Part shown: in pieces, positions 35,649 to 43,033 of the stretch
How positions within the stretch are numbered: the stretch's first letter is position 1
How the letters are laid out: every line of letters begins with the position of its first letter
Assembly (NCBI GenBank): GCA_003104905.1
Contig: PQAS01000048.1
Location: 1 to 64,000 of the forward strand
DNA: 64,000 bases
Reading direction: 5' to 3'
Origin: Candidatus Methanoperedentaceae archaeon
GTDB taxonomy: Archaea; Halobacteriota; Methanosarcinia; Methanosarcinales; Methanoperedenaceae
Notes under the pieces: generated by a model
What the model saw: only the letters and a program-made list of their open reading frames with translations
The model's database searches: none
Told to the model about the DNA's origin: nothing
Translations under genes and position numbers: made by a program

Positions 35649-35996
35649 ATGAAGCTGAGTAAACAAAGTTTAATTATTGCAACAACTGTACCGCTGATAT
35701 TTGGAGTATTGATCCTATATAATTTCATCAGTGCCATAAACATATTGCGCCCGGTAGCGCCATCTACGGCAATGATATACAGCCAATTATATGTTATCGG
35801 ACTTCTATTAATCCTGACTTTTGCAGTATACTGGTGCATAATGATGTATCTGATATATCTGCTTCAGGAGAATCTTCTTGTGCTGGACAAGAGTCTTGAT
35901 AGGGCAGCGGATGTCGGTGCTAAGCACCTTTCAGAGTCAAAAAATCTGCTGAACCAGGTCATAAACATTCTAAAAAGATATGAAACAGTCCAGTAG
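35649..35996 (+). CDS. Small membrane protein with C-terminal coiled coil, unknown function
   Basis: 115 residues, GGAGGAAACTG just before the ATG. Two membrane spans (about 8-30 and 46-72) and a cytoplasmic helical C-terminus (about 75-115) likely to form a coiled coil. Not recognised as a named family. It lies between two copies of the same GNRA-capped terminator and directly after the S-layer gene, which hints at a surface-related role but proves nothing. Confidence 0.65.
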   Translation: MKLSKQSLIIATTVPLIFGVLILYNFISAINILRPVAPSTAMIYSQLYVIGLLLILTFAVYWCIMMYLIYLLQENLLVLDKSLDRAADVGAKHLSESKNLLNQVINILKRYETVQ

Positions 35997-36005
35997 TATT
36001 CGTAC

Positions 36006-36037
36006 GAAGGGAGTGATCCCTTCACCGTTCTTTTTTT
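36006..36037 (+). terminator. GNRA-capped stem-loop terminator (second copy)
   Basis: GAAGGGA (36006-36012) and TCCCTTC (36017-36023) with loop GTGA, again a GNRA tetraloop, followed by seven T (36031-36037). It ends the small membrane protein gene and precedes the methyltransferase promoter. Confidence 0.8.
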
Positions 36038-36077
36038 GGGCAAACTTATAAATCCTTTTATTCAAACATTGGGTTTA

Positions 36078-36878
36078 ATGGATAAAATAGCATGTTCGGT
36101 AAATTCATTCTATGAACGATACCCCTATCCCTCTCTTCCGATCAGGAATGAGCACGATCTTGCAGGAAAACTTCACGCAAATGTGATGTCAAAAATTCTT
36201 TCCACTGCAGGATTGAAACCCGCTTCCCTTTCAGGAAAAGACATTCTTGATGCCGGATGCGGCACAGGAGAAAAATCCTGCTATTTTGCATATCATGGAG
36301 CTAAGGTGACATCTCTGGACATGAGTTGCTCATCAATTTCGAAGGCAAAAAAACTTGCACAAAAGTTTGATCTGATTGTGGAATTTAATAGATGCGATAT
36401 CATTGATTTCAAGACCGAAATAAAGTTCGATCATATCTTCTCTCTGGGGGTGCTGCATCATACAAATGACCCTTACGGCCGATTCCGGGTGCTTGCTGAT
36501 CTGTGCAAACCCGGCGGAACAATAACCATAGGATTATATAACCGGTATGGGCGTTTTCTTCACAGGGCAAAAAGGATGTGGATAAAATTAAATGCGGGGG
36601 AAGACATTGACCGGAGAATGTCCTTTGTTGAGAATTCAATTTATGGCGGAAAATTCAGGAATATACATGAACAGGCTTATGCGGCTGACAAATACGCCAA
36701 TCCTTACGAAAGTTATCATTCGGTTATTGAAGTGATCGACTGGTTCAATAAGAACGAAATCTCCTATATAGGTTCATTTCCCCATACCGATATTGGCATA
36801 TTTCGATCTTTTTTGACCCAATTGAAATGGTTCAAAAGCAGAAACGGATTTTTTATACTTTCGGGGAGAAAAAATTGA
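36078..36878 (+). CDS. Class I SAM-dependent methyltransferase
   Basis: 266 residues from ATG 36078, about 25 bases after a TATA-like tttataaatc, so probably leaderless; an upstream in-frame TTG (36036) lies in the terminator T-run and is rejected. Motif I is ILDAGCGTGEKS, the acidic loop VTSLDMS, and motif IV/post I SLGVLHHTNDP. The N-terminal FYERYPYPS motif occurs in a group of methyltransferases of unknown substrate. Its stop codon overlaps the TTG start of the lipoate ligase-like gene. Confidence 0.82.
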   Translation: MDKIACSVNSFYERYPYPSLPIRNEHDLAGKLHANVMSKILSTAGLKPASLSGKDILDAGCGTGEKSCYFAYHGAKVTSLDMSCSSISKAKKLAQKFDLIVEFNRCDIIDFKTEIKFDHIFSLGVLHHTNDPYGRFRVLADLCKPGGTITIGLYNRYGRFLHRAKRMWIKLNAGEDIDRRMSFVENSIYGGKFRNIHEQAYAADKYANPYESYHSVIEVIDWFNKNEISYIGSFPHTDIGIFRSFLTQLKWFKSRNGFFILSGRKN

Positions 36879-37669
36879 AATGGCGTTTCATTGATCTGGA
36901 TAAAACCGATGGCTTCAAAAGCGCAGCACTTTTTGAATCTATTGCAAAATATGTTGGTGGAAACGTTTCTCCTGAAACCATCCTTTTCTGGCGCGTCATG
37001 TCGCCTGTAGTATATCTTGGTTATCATCAATGTGTGGAGGATGAAATAAATGTTGATCATTGCAGAAACCATAATATCGGGATAGTGCGCAGGATCCTGG
37101 GAGGAGGATGCGGATTTTGCGATGAGAACCAGATTCTTTTCTCCTGTATTGGCAAAGACAGCGGCATTATACCTCCCGATATTCAGGCTGCTTATACAAA
37201 AGTACTTGGCGCAGTGGTGAACGCTCTTTATACCCTTGGAACTGAAGGTGAAATTGAACCGGCACGAAATGCCGTATATTCAAAAGGAAGAAAGATATCA
37301 GGAAATGCACAGGGACGTCTTGATGGTGCGGTTCTTATCAATGGAAGCCTCCTGATGGATTTTGATTTTGAGCTTATGGACAGGGTACTTAAAAATCCAA
37401 CAAAAAATTTGTATCCTGTGGCCAAGGCCCGGGAAGGGATGATAACCCTGAAGGATATTGGAGTAACAGACATCGATTTTGCGAAAAAAGCTCTCCTGGA
37501 TGGTTTTGAAAAAGCGCTTGGGATAACAACATATGAAGGAATGCTGGCGCAAAACGAAATCAATACTGCAAATCAGTTAATGGAGAAGTACCGAAGTCAT
37601 GATTGGATATACAGGATGGACATTAAACGGGCGCACAGGAAAAGATTTTCCGTGCTTCCTCCTCAGTGA
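36875..37669 (+). CDS. Lipoate-protein ligase A-like protein
   Basis: 264 residues of the biotin/lipoate ligase (LPL-A) fold. The start TTG 36875 (GGGGA upstream) is chosen because the protein then begins MKWRFIDLDKTDGFKSAALFE, aligning with LplA openings. Motifs: RRILGGGCGFCDEN (usual RRxTGGGAVYHD), NAVYSKGRKISGNAQGR with the conserved ligase Lys. The loop holds two Cys and lacks the usual His, so the substrate may differ from lipoate. The 3' end overlaps the convergent larC gene by 47 bases. Confidence 0.8.
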   Translation: MKWRFIDLDKTDGFKSAALFESIAKYVGGNVSPETILFWRVMSPVVYLGYHQCVEDEINVDHCRNHNIGIVRRILGGGCGFCDENQILFSCIGKDSGIIPPDIQAAYTKVLGAVVNALYTLGTEGEIEPARNAVYSKGRKISGNAQGRLDGAVLINGSLLMDFDFELMDRVLKNPTKNLYPVAKAREGMITLKDIGVTDIDFAKKALLDGFEKALGITTYEGMLAQNEINTANQLMEKYRSHDWIYRMDIKRAHRKRFSVLPPQ

Positions 37670-38825
37670 GCCTGATAACATCCCTTACAGGAATACCGGA
37701 TTCCACAGATGCCATTTTGCAGTCCTCGAACTCAGCGGATATATTTAACAAAACACCACTCAGGTCCCTTGCAACTTTCACCGTAATTTGGAACTCTTTG
37801 CCTTTCAAAATAATCAGGACTTTACCCATTTCTCTGTGTGCTATCAACCTGTGCTTAATCGGTATTATCCTAACGCCAAGCGAACCCGTTTCTTCAATGA
37901 TCTTCCGCGCAAGCCCTGATGAATCCTCAGGTTTTGCAATCACCTGGATAATTTGACCGCTTCGTCCTTTTTTCATAGTTGCAGGTATGATCGAAACATC
38001 TTTTGCGCCCGATTTCAATAATTCTTCGATCAGGTTCCCCAGAACCTGGCCTGTGACATCATCCACATTTGTTTCAAGCATTTCGATCATATCTGAAATT
38101 AGCGCATCATCTGTCTCTCCACTGATAATTCGCAAAACATTTGGCGTATGAAGATCTTTGCTTCCTGCACCATAGCCTATTTTTTGTGTTTTCATCACAG
38201 GGCAGGCTCCTTTTTCATTCACAAAATGGGCAAGAAGCGCAGATCCGGTAGGCGTGAGTAATTCTCCATCGGCAGGGCCCGTCTGCCATGGCAGTGAATA
38301 TTCTTTTAATATCTCAAGCGCAGCCGGTGCCGGTACGGGAAATTTTCCATGTGAGAATTCAATAAATCCTTTTCCCACGGATATGGGTGTGCAGTATATT
38401 CTGTGATCATTCAAACCAAGATCATGAAATGCGGTACAAGCTCCAATAATATCCGCTATGGCATCTTCCTGCCCCAGTTCATGAAAATGCAGTTTATCGA
38501 GAGTTGTGCCATGAATTCTTGCTTCGGCTTTTCCAAGTATGTTAAAGACCGAAATGGCATCCTTGATAATAACAGGAGTAAGATCCAGGCATCTTATCCT
38601 GGCAATGATTTCCGAAAATCTAATATGTCCTTCTTTTTGTATTGATACATCGACCGAGCAGGCACTGATTCCTTTTCTGTTCGATCTTGATATTTTAACC
38701 TCAACATTCGCGGCGAGCTCCATGGCTTTTCTGGTTTTTTCAGCATCTGCTCCAAGATCAATAAGTGCACCTATTGTCATATCACCCGAAGCGCCGCAAA
38801 AAGGGTCAAAAAGTATTGTCTTCAT
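37623..38825 (-). CDS. larC: Nickel pincer cofactor biosynthesis protein LarC (nickel insertion protein)
   Basis: 400-residue LarC-family protein (TIGR00299), starting MKTILFDPFCGASGDM. In bacteria LarC is a CTP-dependent nickel insertase that completes the nickel-pincer nucleotide of lactate racemase. In archaea without larA nearby, as here, the client enzyme is unknown. Other hallmarks are KLHFHELGQEDAIADI, TPTGSALLAHF and LETNVDDVTGQ. Length is full. Confidence 0.9.
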   Translation of the reverse strand: MKTILFDPFCGASGDMTIGALIDLGADAEKTRKAMELAANVEVKISRSNRKGISACSVDVSIQKEGHIRFSEIIARIRCLDLTPVIIKDAISVFNILGKAEARIHGTTLDKLHFHELGQEDAIADIIGACTAFHDLGLNDHRIYCTPISVGKGFIEFSHGKFPVPAPAALEILKEYSLPWQTGPADGELLTPTGSALLAHFVNEKGACPVMKTQKIGYGAGSKDLHTPNVLRIISGETDDALISDMIEMLETNVDDVTGQVLGNLIEELLKSGAKDVSIIPATMKKGRSGQIIQVIAKPEDSSGLARKIIEETGSLGVRIIPIKHRLIAHREMGKVLIILKGKEFQITVKVARDLSGVLLNISAEFEDCKMASVESGIPVRDVIRLTEEEARKIFSCAPV

Positions 38826-39023
38826 TTACTGACCCATATTCTCATCATAATTTATAAGCACTTTCAGGATTTCCGTTTTTAAGAGTATCGCAAAAAGGAC
38901 TAACAAAACCATTCGAGATTATTAATTGTTAATGTGAGCTATTGTATCACAAAACTTAAAATAATCAAAGACTGTAGGGATTAAAATATAATGTGCATTA
39001 CTGATACCGGCTTTGGGACAATA

Positions 39024-39332
39024 TTATGGGATCGACTTAAATTTACCCAACGCAACTTCATCTTCATATAACAAAATTAAATCTCGAACATAGAATTCTG
39101 CATTATATTCTTTTAAGAAGTTAATCACTTTTTCGGCAAAATCCTTTTTGACTATGATAACTCCACCAATAAGTTTTATGTGTGGTATATTATCCAAAAA
39201 ACCTTGTCTTCTATATTGATATTTACCTCCGTGGGAAGTGGTATTTTGTCCATAGAATTTTTTACAAAATTGGTTAATGGATTTTTGTTCTGTTTTTTCT
39301 TTGAATCGGAATACGATAATGTTACCGTTCAT
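39024..39332 (-). CDS. IS passenger ORF, small conserved protein
   Basis: 102 residues from ATG 39332, on the opposite strand to the transposase and wholly inside the IS (it ends 15 bases from the left tip). No signal peptide or membrane segment. Basic N-terminal half (KFYGQNTTSHGGKYQYRRQG) and alternating strand/helix C-terminal half (IIVKKDFAEKVINFLKEY). Its start codon touches a perfect 22-bp palindrome that also precedes the transposase TATA box, so an autoregulatory or transposition-control role is plausible. I do not recognise the family. Confidence 0.65.
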   Translation of the reverse strand: MNGNIIVFRFKEKTEQKSINQFCKKFYGQNTTSHGGKYQYRRQGFLDNIPHIKLIGGVIIVKKDFAEKVINFLKEYNAEFYVRDLILLYEDEVALGKFKSIP

Positions 39333-39353
39333 TATGGGTAATATTACCCATAA
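39332..39353. promoter_or_regulatory. Perfect 22-bp palindrome between IS genes (operator candidate)
   Basis: Half-site TTATGGGTAAT is followed by its exact reverse complement, giving a perfect palindrome over 39332-39353. It touches the start codon of the leftward ORF (39330-39332) and lies next to the transposase TATA-like element tatataaattta (39355-39366). Confidence 0.7.
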
Positions 39354-39377
39354 GTATATAAATTTAGCGATCAATTA

Positions 39378-40517
39378 ATGAATATGCCTTCCAAACATAT
39401 TGGAGAAGAACTTAGGGAGATCATAAAGAACGTTCGGGGTGGATCTTTAGAATACAGGAATAGGGATGAAGCTGAAACAGACTGGGCCAAATATGACTCT
39501 TCTCAGATCAAAGAAATGGCAAACTACTTGGACAATTTAAGGGGTATAGTTGATGAGGCTGACAGAAGAATACGAGGTAGAACTAAAGCTGAAAAACGTG
39601 GCCCAGGGAGACCAGAAACTAATCCTGCGGATATTGCTAAAACACTTATTTTACAGACATACACACAATCGCCTAACAGAGTTGCAGAAGGTTTGTTGCT
39701 TCTGTTTCGAGAGAAATTAGGTATAAGCGAGCATTTTACATACAAGACAATCGAACGAGGTTATGATCGGGATGGAGTCAATAAAATTCTGGATGAAGTC
39801 GTGGCAATTACCAATGAATGTGTAGAAAATGAGGAAAAAACTTGTTCATTTGATGGTACAGGTTTTAGTGCTTCCAATAAGGAAAATTATGCGGCAAAAA
39901 GGCAAAAACAGAATTCAATTAAGAATCTGAAGAAAACACAGTCTGTAAATAATGAACAATGTCATGATAGTTTTCCGATTTCAGATTCAACTTCAAAAAT
40001 GGGCTTTTCCTATTGTGTAATGGGTATAGGAGTCCAACATAAGTTAATTTCAGGAATGTCTGTTAGCCCTGATCATTCTATTGGTGAAACCACAATGTTT
40101 CCAGATGTCTATTATCAGACTCTGCAAAATTATCCGAATTTAGAAAATGCCCTCGGAGATGGGATATATTCTGCTCGCTGGATTACGGATATTGTTTCGA
40201 AAAGCAATGTTACTCCATACTTTTTACCAAAAAGTAATGTAACTTTCCAAAGCAAAGGATATGCGGGATGGTATGATATGCTCTTCTCGTTATGGAATGA
40301 TTCTCAAATGTGGTTGGAACACTATCATATGCGATCAATTTCAGAAACTGTGAATTCGATGGTTAAGTGTCGATTTGGGGCAACTCTAAGGAAAAGACTT
40401 GATCCCAGAAAAGCAACTGAAACTAAGTTGAAACTTGTAGCCCATAATATCAGAAGGATTGGCTACATTGAGATTTTGAATGGCATCAAACCTCATTGGC
40501 CAAGGAATGGGGGTTAG
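39378..40517 (+). CDS. DDE transposase of the insertion sequence
   Basis: 379 residues (a second in-frame ATG at 39384 could also serve). N-terminal helical region with a GRGRPE-like basic stretch (KRGPGRPE), then a DDE/RNase H fold: first Asp in SFDGTGF, second in GDGIYSAR, Glu in RSISETVNS. The ORF is intact and the element has matching ends and a target duplication, so it may still be active. Probably transcribed nearly leaderless from the TATA-like element at 39355-39366. Confidence 0.9.
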   Translation: MNMPSKHIGEELREIIKNVRGGSLEYRNRDEAETDWAKYDSSQIKEMANYLDNLRGIVDEADRRIRGRTKAEKRGPGRPETNPADIAKTLILQTYTQSPNRVAEGLLLLFREKLGISEHFTYKTIERGYDRDGVNKILDEVVAITNECVENEEKTCSFDGTGFSASNKENYAAKRQKQNSIKNLKKTQSVNNEQCHDSFPISDSTSKMGFSYCVMGIGVQHKLISGMSVSPDHSIGETTMFPDVYYQTLQNYPNLENALGDGIYSARWITDIVSKSNVTPYFLPKSNVTFQSKGYAGWYDMLFSLWNDSQMWLEHYHMRSISETVNSMVKCRFGATLRKRLDPRKATETKLKLVAHNIRRIGYIEILNGIKPHWPRNGG

Positions 40518-40599
40518 AGTAATTTTGTCCCAAAGCCACTGATACCAAAAAGCTTTTATAGAGAATATTACTATCTACAAGTGGGAAAGTTTGGTGCGT

Positions 40600-41136
40600 A
40601 TGATGAAAAAAAATGTTTCATTAGCAATAATCTTGATTATATTTTTTTCAATAGCTGGATGCATATCTTCAGGGCCGGAAACACCCCACCCTGCACAATC
40701 AACACCCATACAAACACATATTATAGGTCAAACTGTGAGCGATGGAAACAGCAGGATGACGCTAAACAATGTCAGATATACCCGGTTAATTGATGAGAAG
40801 AAAAATGAATCTCATGTGGTTAGATCTGAATCTGATAAACAATTTTTGATAGTAAATATAACAATAGAAAATATAAGTCCAAATATAAATATGTCCTATA
40901 ATGGGTATCAATTCCTTATGCTTGATTCCAAAGGTATTATTTACGAAGAAGATTCGTCGGCATCAAAGCAATTGGAAAAGCAGTTTAATGGAAATGATAT
41001 GGTCCCGGGAGATAAGAGAGAAGGAGAACTATCATTCCAGATACCTGTTGAGGCAAAAGGATTAAGACTCAGATTTGAATATTCTCAAGAATCTTCCCGT
41101 GTTCTTCGCCTGGAGATTTTCCAGCTGGATCGATAA
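40600..41136 (+). CDS. Lipoprotein with DUF4352-like domain
   Basis: 178 residues from ATG 40600. A lipobox-like signal (LIIFFSIAGC) predicts lipid attachment at Cys, followed by a Pro/Thr linker and an immunoglobulin-like domain of the DUF4352 type (FLIVNITIENIS ... FLMLDSKGIIYEEDSS ... GELSFQIPVE). Such domains sit on archaeal surfaces with unknown function. Alternative starts at TTG 40591 and GTG 40594 exist. Just downstream of the IS target duplication. Confidence 0.75.
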   Translation: MMKKNVSLAIILIIFFSIAGCISSGPETPHPAQSTPIQTHIIGQTVSDGNSRMTLNNVRYTRLIDEKKNESHVVRSESDKQFLIVNITIENISPNINMSYNGYQFLMLDSKGIIYEEDSSASKQLEKQFNGNDMVPGDKREGELSFQIPVEAKGLRLRFEYSQESSRVLRLEIFQLDR

Positions 41137-41305
41137 ATTAATTCTACTATGTCATAAAAGATAAAAATCAAATGCAATAGAGTGAGTTGATGTTGATTTA
41201 AAGGTAGAACCTGGCAAAGATCAATATCATAAGATTAGATTTGCATCCGATATGACATCGTAGTAAAAAAAAAGGAGTGACAAAATTGTATATTGAGGTG
41301 AAACC

Positions 41306-42130
41306 ATGGAAAAAAAAATAGAGATTAGTAAGAGGAGAAAACTGCTGGCAAGTATTATGATATTGGTCATAACATTTCCAATATCAATAGTGCAAGCTGC
41401 AGACGACGCAAATAACAAAGAGGTCGGAGTAGAATGGGTGTGGAACTACGCCTCCTGTGGCATTGGTAGTGTATCTAACACAGGAACTGACGCACAGGGG
41501 TTCTATAATGCCCTCGGAAATATAGGCTGGACCAGAGTTTTTAACTGGGGAAATGGCAATGCATGGGAATCAGACTTTGAAAAAGCAGCTGTTGGAGGTT
41601 CAGATAATTTCTATGCAGATGCTGTCGACTTTGCATATTTCGCTGGACACGGATCGCCGAGTGCCTTCTATTTTGGAACTCCTCACGACGGAGATGGAGC
41701 CTGGACATGTCGAGTTCATACATCAGAAGCATCCTGGGGAGAAACTGATCTGGAATGGCTGGTCTTAAAAGCCTGTCAAACACTTCAATTTTCTGATTGG
41801 GGTGTGTTTGATCGATGGAGACCTGCATTCCAGGGTTTGCATCAGATTCTAGGCTATGATACAATTGCCTATGATACTACAAATACGGGAAGTACATTTG
41901 TAAAACATATGACGGGATATTGGACCGGATTTTGGTTCTGGCAGACATGGCATCCACCCAAGCAGATAAAAAATGCATGGTGGCAGGCAAACATAGATAC
42001 TCAACCGTCAGATGTCTGGTCAGCAACTTTGTCTACTTGTGATAGCTGGAATGACTATCTGCCAGGATATGGCAGCGTAAGCAGTGATGCAAGCAGTTCA
42101 TGCATGATTTGGCAAAGGATACAATCTTAA
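41306..42130 (+). CDS. Secreted DUF6345 (caspase/gingipain-like) protein
   Basis: 274 residues with signal peptide (about 12-32, ending VQAAD). The mature part has FAYFAGHGSP and, about 50 residues later, LKACQTL, a His...Cys dyad arrangement like clan CD peptidases (gingipain, caspase). Many Trp and Gly residues. The family is DUF6345 by pattern memory; activity unproven. GAGGTGAAACC precedes the ATG. The gene is followed after 15 bases by the propeptide-like gene, forming an operon. Confidence 0.68.
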   Translation: MEKKIEISKRRKLLASIMILVITFPISIVQAADDANNKEVGVEWVWNYASCGIGSVSNTGTDAQGFYNALGNIGWTRVFNWGNGNAWESDFEKAAVGGSDNFYADAVDFAYFAGHGSPSAFYFGTPHDGDGAWTCRVHTSEASWGETDLEWLVLKACQTLQFSDWGVFDRWRPAFQGLHQILGYDTIAYDTTNTGSTFVKHMTGYWTGFWFWQTWHPPKQIKNAWWQANIDTQPSDVWSATLSTCDSWNDYLPGYGSVSSDASSSCMIWQRIQS

Positions 42131-42145
42131 GAGAGGTGAAAGAAG

Positions 42146-43000
42146 ATGAAATATTCAAAATATATTCTTGCTGTGTTATTTATAGGAATAGCATCGATAG
42201 GAATTATAGGGGCTAATGACATGATGAGGAGTGAAATTCAAGTGCCATTGCCTCAGGTGACTGAGAAAGTAGAACTCAGGATGGCTTTACCGGATGTACC
42301 TGATAAAGTCTTCATTCTAAGCATTGAGGATAAGCAGCTCGATGATGTGAAAGCCAAGAAAATTGCTGAAAGAGTTATTGGAAACAATAAGACAAACAAA
42401 TCATTGAAACTTTTCAGTAAAGGACAAATGAAATATTCAACAGGAAAAGAATGGACAGATAACTTCACCAAAAAAGAGCTACTAAACGAAGAACAGGCCA
42501 AAACCAAAGCCCTGGGATATATCAAAAAGCTCGCTAAAGAAGATTTGATCGATACCAATATGGTCAATTCTTCAAAACTGGAAGTTGTATATGATGAGAC
42601 TTTTGTGATCAAAGATGGAAAGAGTGAAAGCTTTGTAACCAATCAGCATATCAACATGCCCCTTTCGGTTGATGGAATACCTCTGCATGGCGGGGGCGCA
42701 AAAGTCAGGGTCTATCTGGTAAAAGGTGGAGAGATGGCAGGACTTACGAACGGTGTGGGTAAACTAAAAAAGGATAAGCAAGTCCCCATAATAACTCCTG
42801 ATGAAGCTATAAATTCACTGAAAGAGAATGGCTATAAGAATATGACAATAGATTCATTGGAACTGGCATACGAAGTGCTTCCGCCGGAAGAAAATGAGTC
42901 CTTTGTATATCCTACCTATGTATTCAAAGGTGTATTGCATGGACCTGAGGGAGATAATGTGAGCTTCTATACGAATGTACCCGCTGTAAGAAAAGAATGA
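42146..43000 (+). CDS. Exported PepSY/FTP-like protein, partner of DUF6345 protein
   Basis: 284 residues with an N-terminal signal (about 1-23, ending GIIGAND). The charged middle part and a C-terminal module (ITPDEAINSLKENGYKNMTIDSLELAYEV) recall the PepSY/FTP propeptides that fold or inhibit secreted peptidases. It directly follows the DUF6345 gene with GAGAGGTGAAAG as ribosome site. A chaperone/inhibitor made in trans for that protein is the likely role, inferred from context. Confidence 0.6.
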   Translation: MKYSKYILAVLFIGIASIGIIGANDMMRSEIQVPLPQVTEKVELRMALPDVPDKVFILSIEDKQLDDVKAKKIAERVIGNNKTNKSLKLFSKGQMKYSTGKEWTDNFTKKELLNEEQAKTKALGYIKKLAKEDLIDTNMVNSSKLEVVYDETFVIKDGKSESFVTNQHINMPLSVDGIPLHGGGAKVRVYLVKGGEMAGLTNGVGKLKKDKQVPIITPDEAINSLKENGYKNMTIDSLELAYEVLPPEENESFVYPTYVFKGVLHGPEGDNVSFYTNVPAVRKE

Positions 43001-43031
43001 TTTAATTAAATTCTTTTCTTTTTTTTTTTAT
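42988..43031. terminator. Inverted repeat with T-run between convergent genes
   Basis: AAGAAAAGAAT (42988-42998) pairs with ATTCTTTTCTT (43010-43020) across 11 bases and runs into about nine T. It overlaps the stop codon of the propeptide-like gene. On the minus strand it lies just after the end (43034) of the large metallophosphoesterase gene, so it may act in both directions. Confidence 0.7.
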
Positions 43032-43033
43032 TA

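Larger units (their letters stand above)
39009..40537 (+). mobile_element. Complete 1529-bp insertion sequence with 9-bp target duplication
   Basis: Terminal inverted repeats begin GGCTTTGGGACAA(T/A)ATTA at 39009 and, reversed, at 40537: 18 bases with one mismatch. The flanks carry a perfect 9-bp direct repeat ACTGATACC at 39000-39008 and 40538-40546, a fresh target-site duplication. The element holds a rightward DDE transposase and a small leftward ORF, separated by a perfect palindrome. Transposase motifs and duplication length suggest an IS4/ISNCY (ISM1-like) type; the family assignment is tentative. Confidence 0.92.

Noticed and set aside
36036-36077. Upstream TTG start for the methyltransferase at 36078
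   Set aside because: It lies in the T-run of the preceding terminator and upstream of the likely TATA-driven start.
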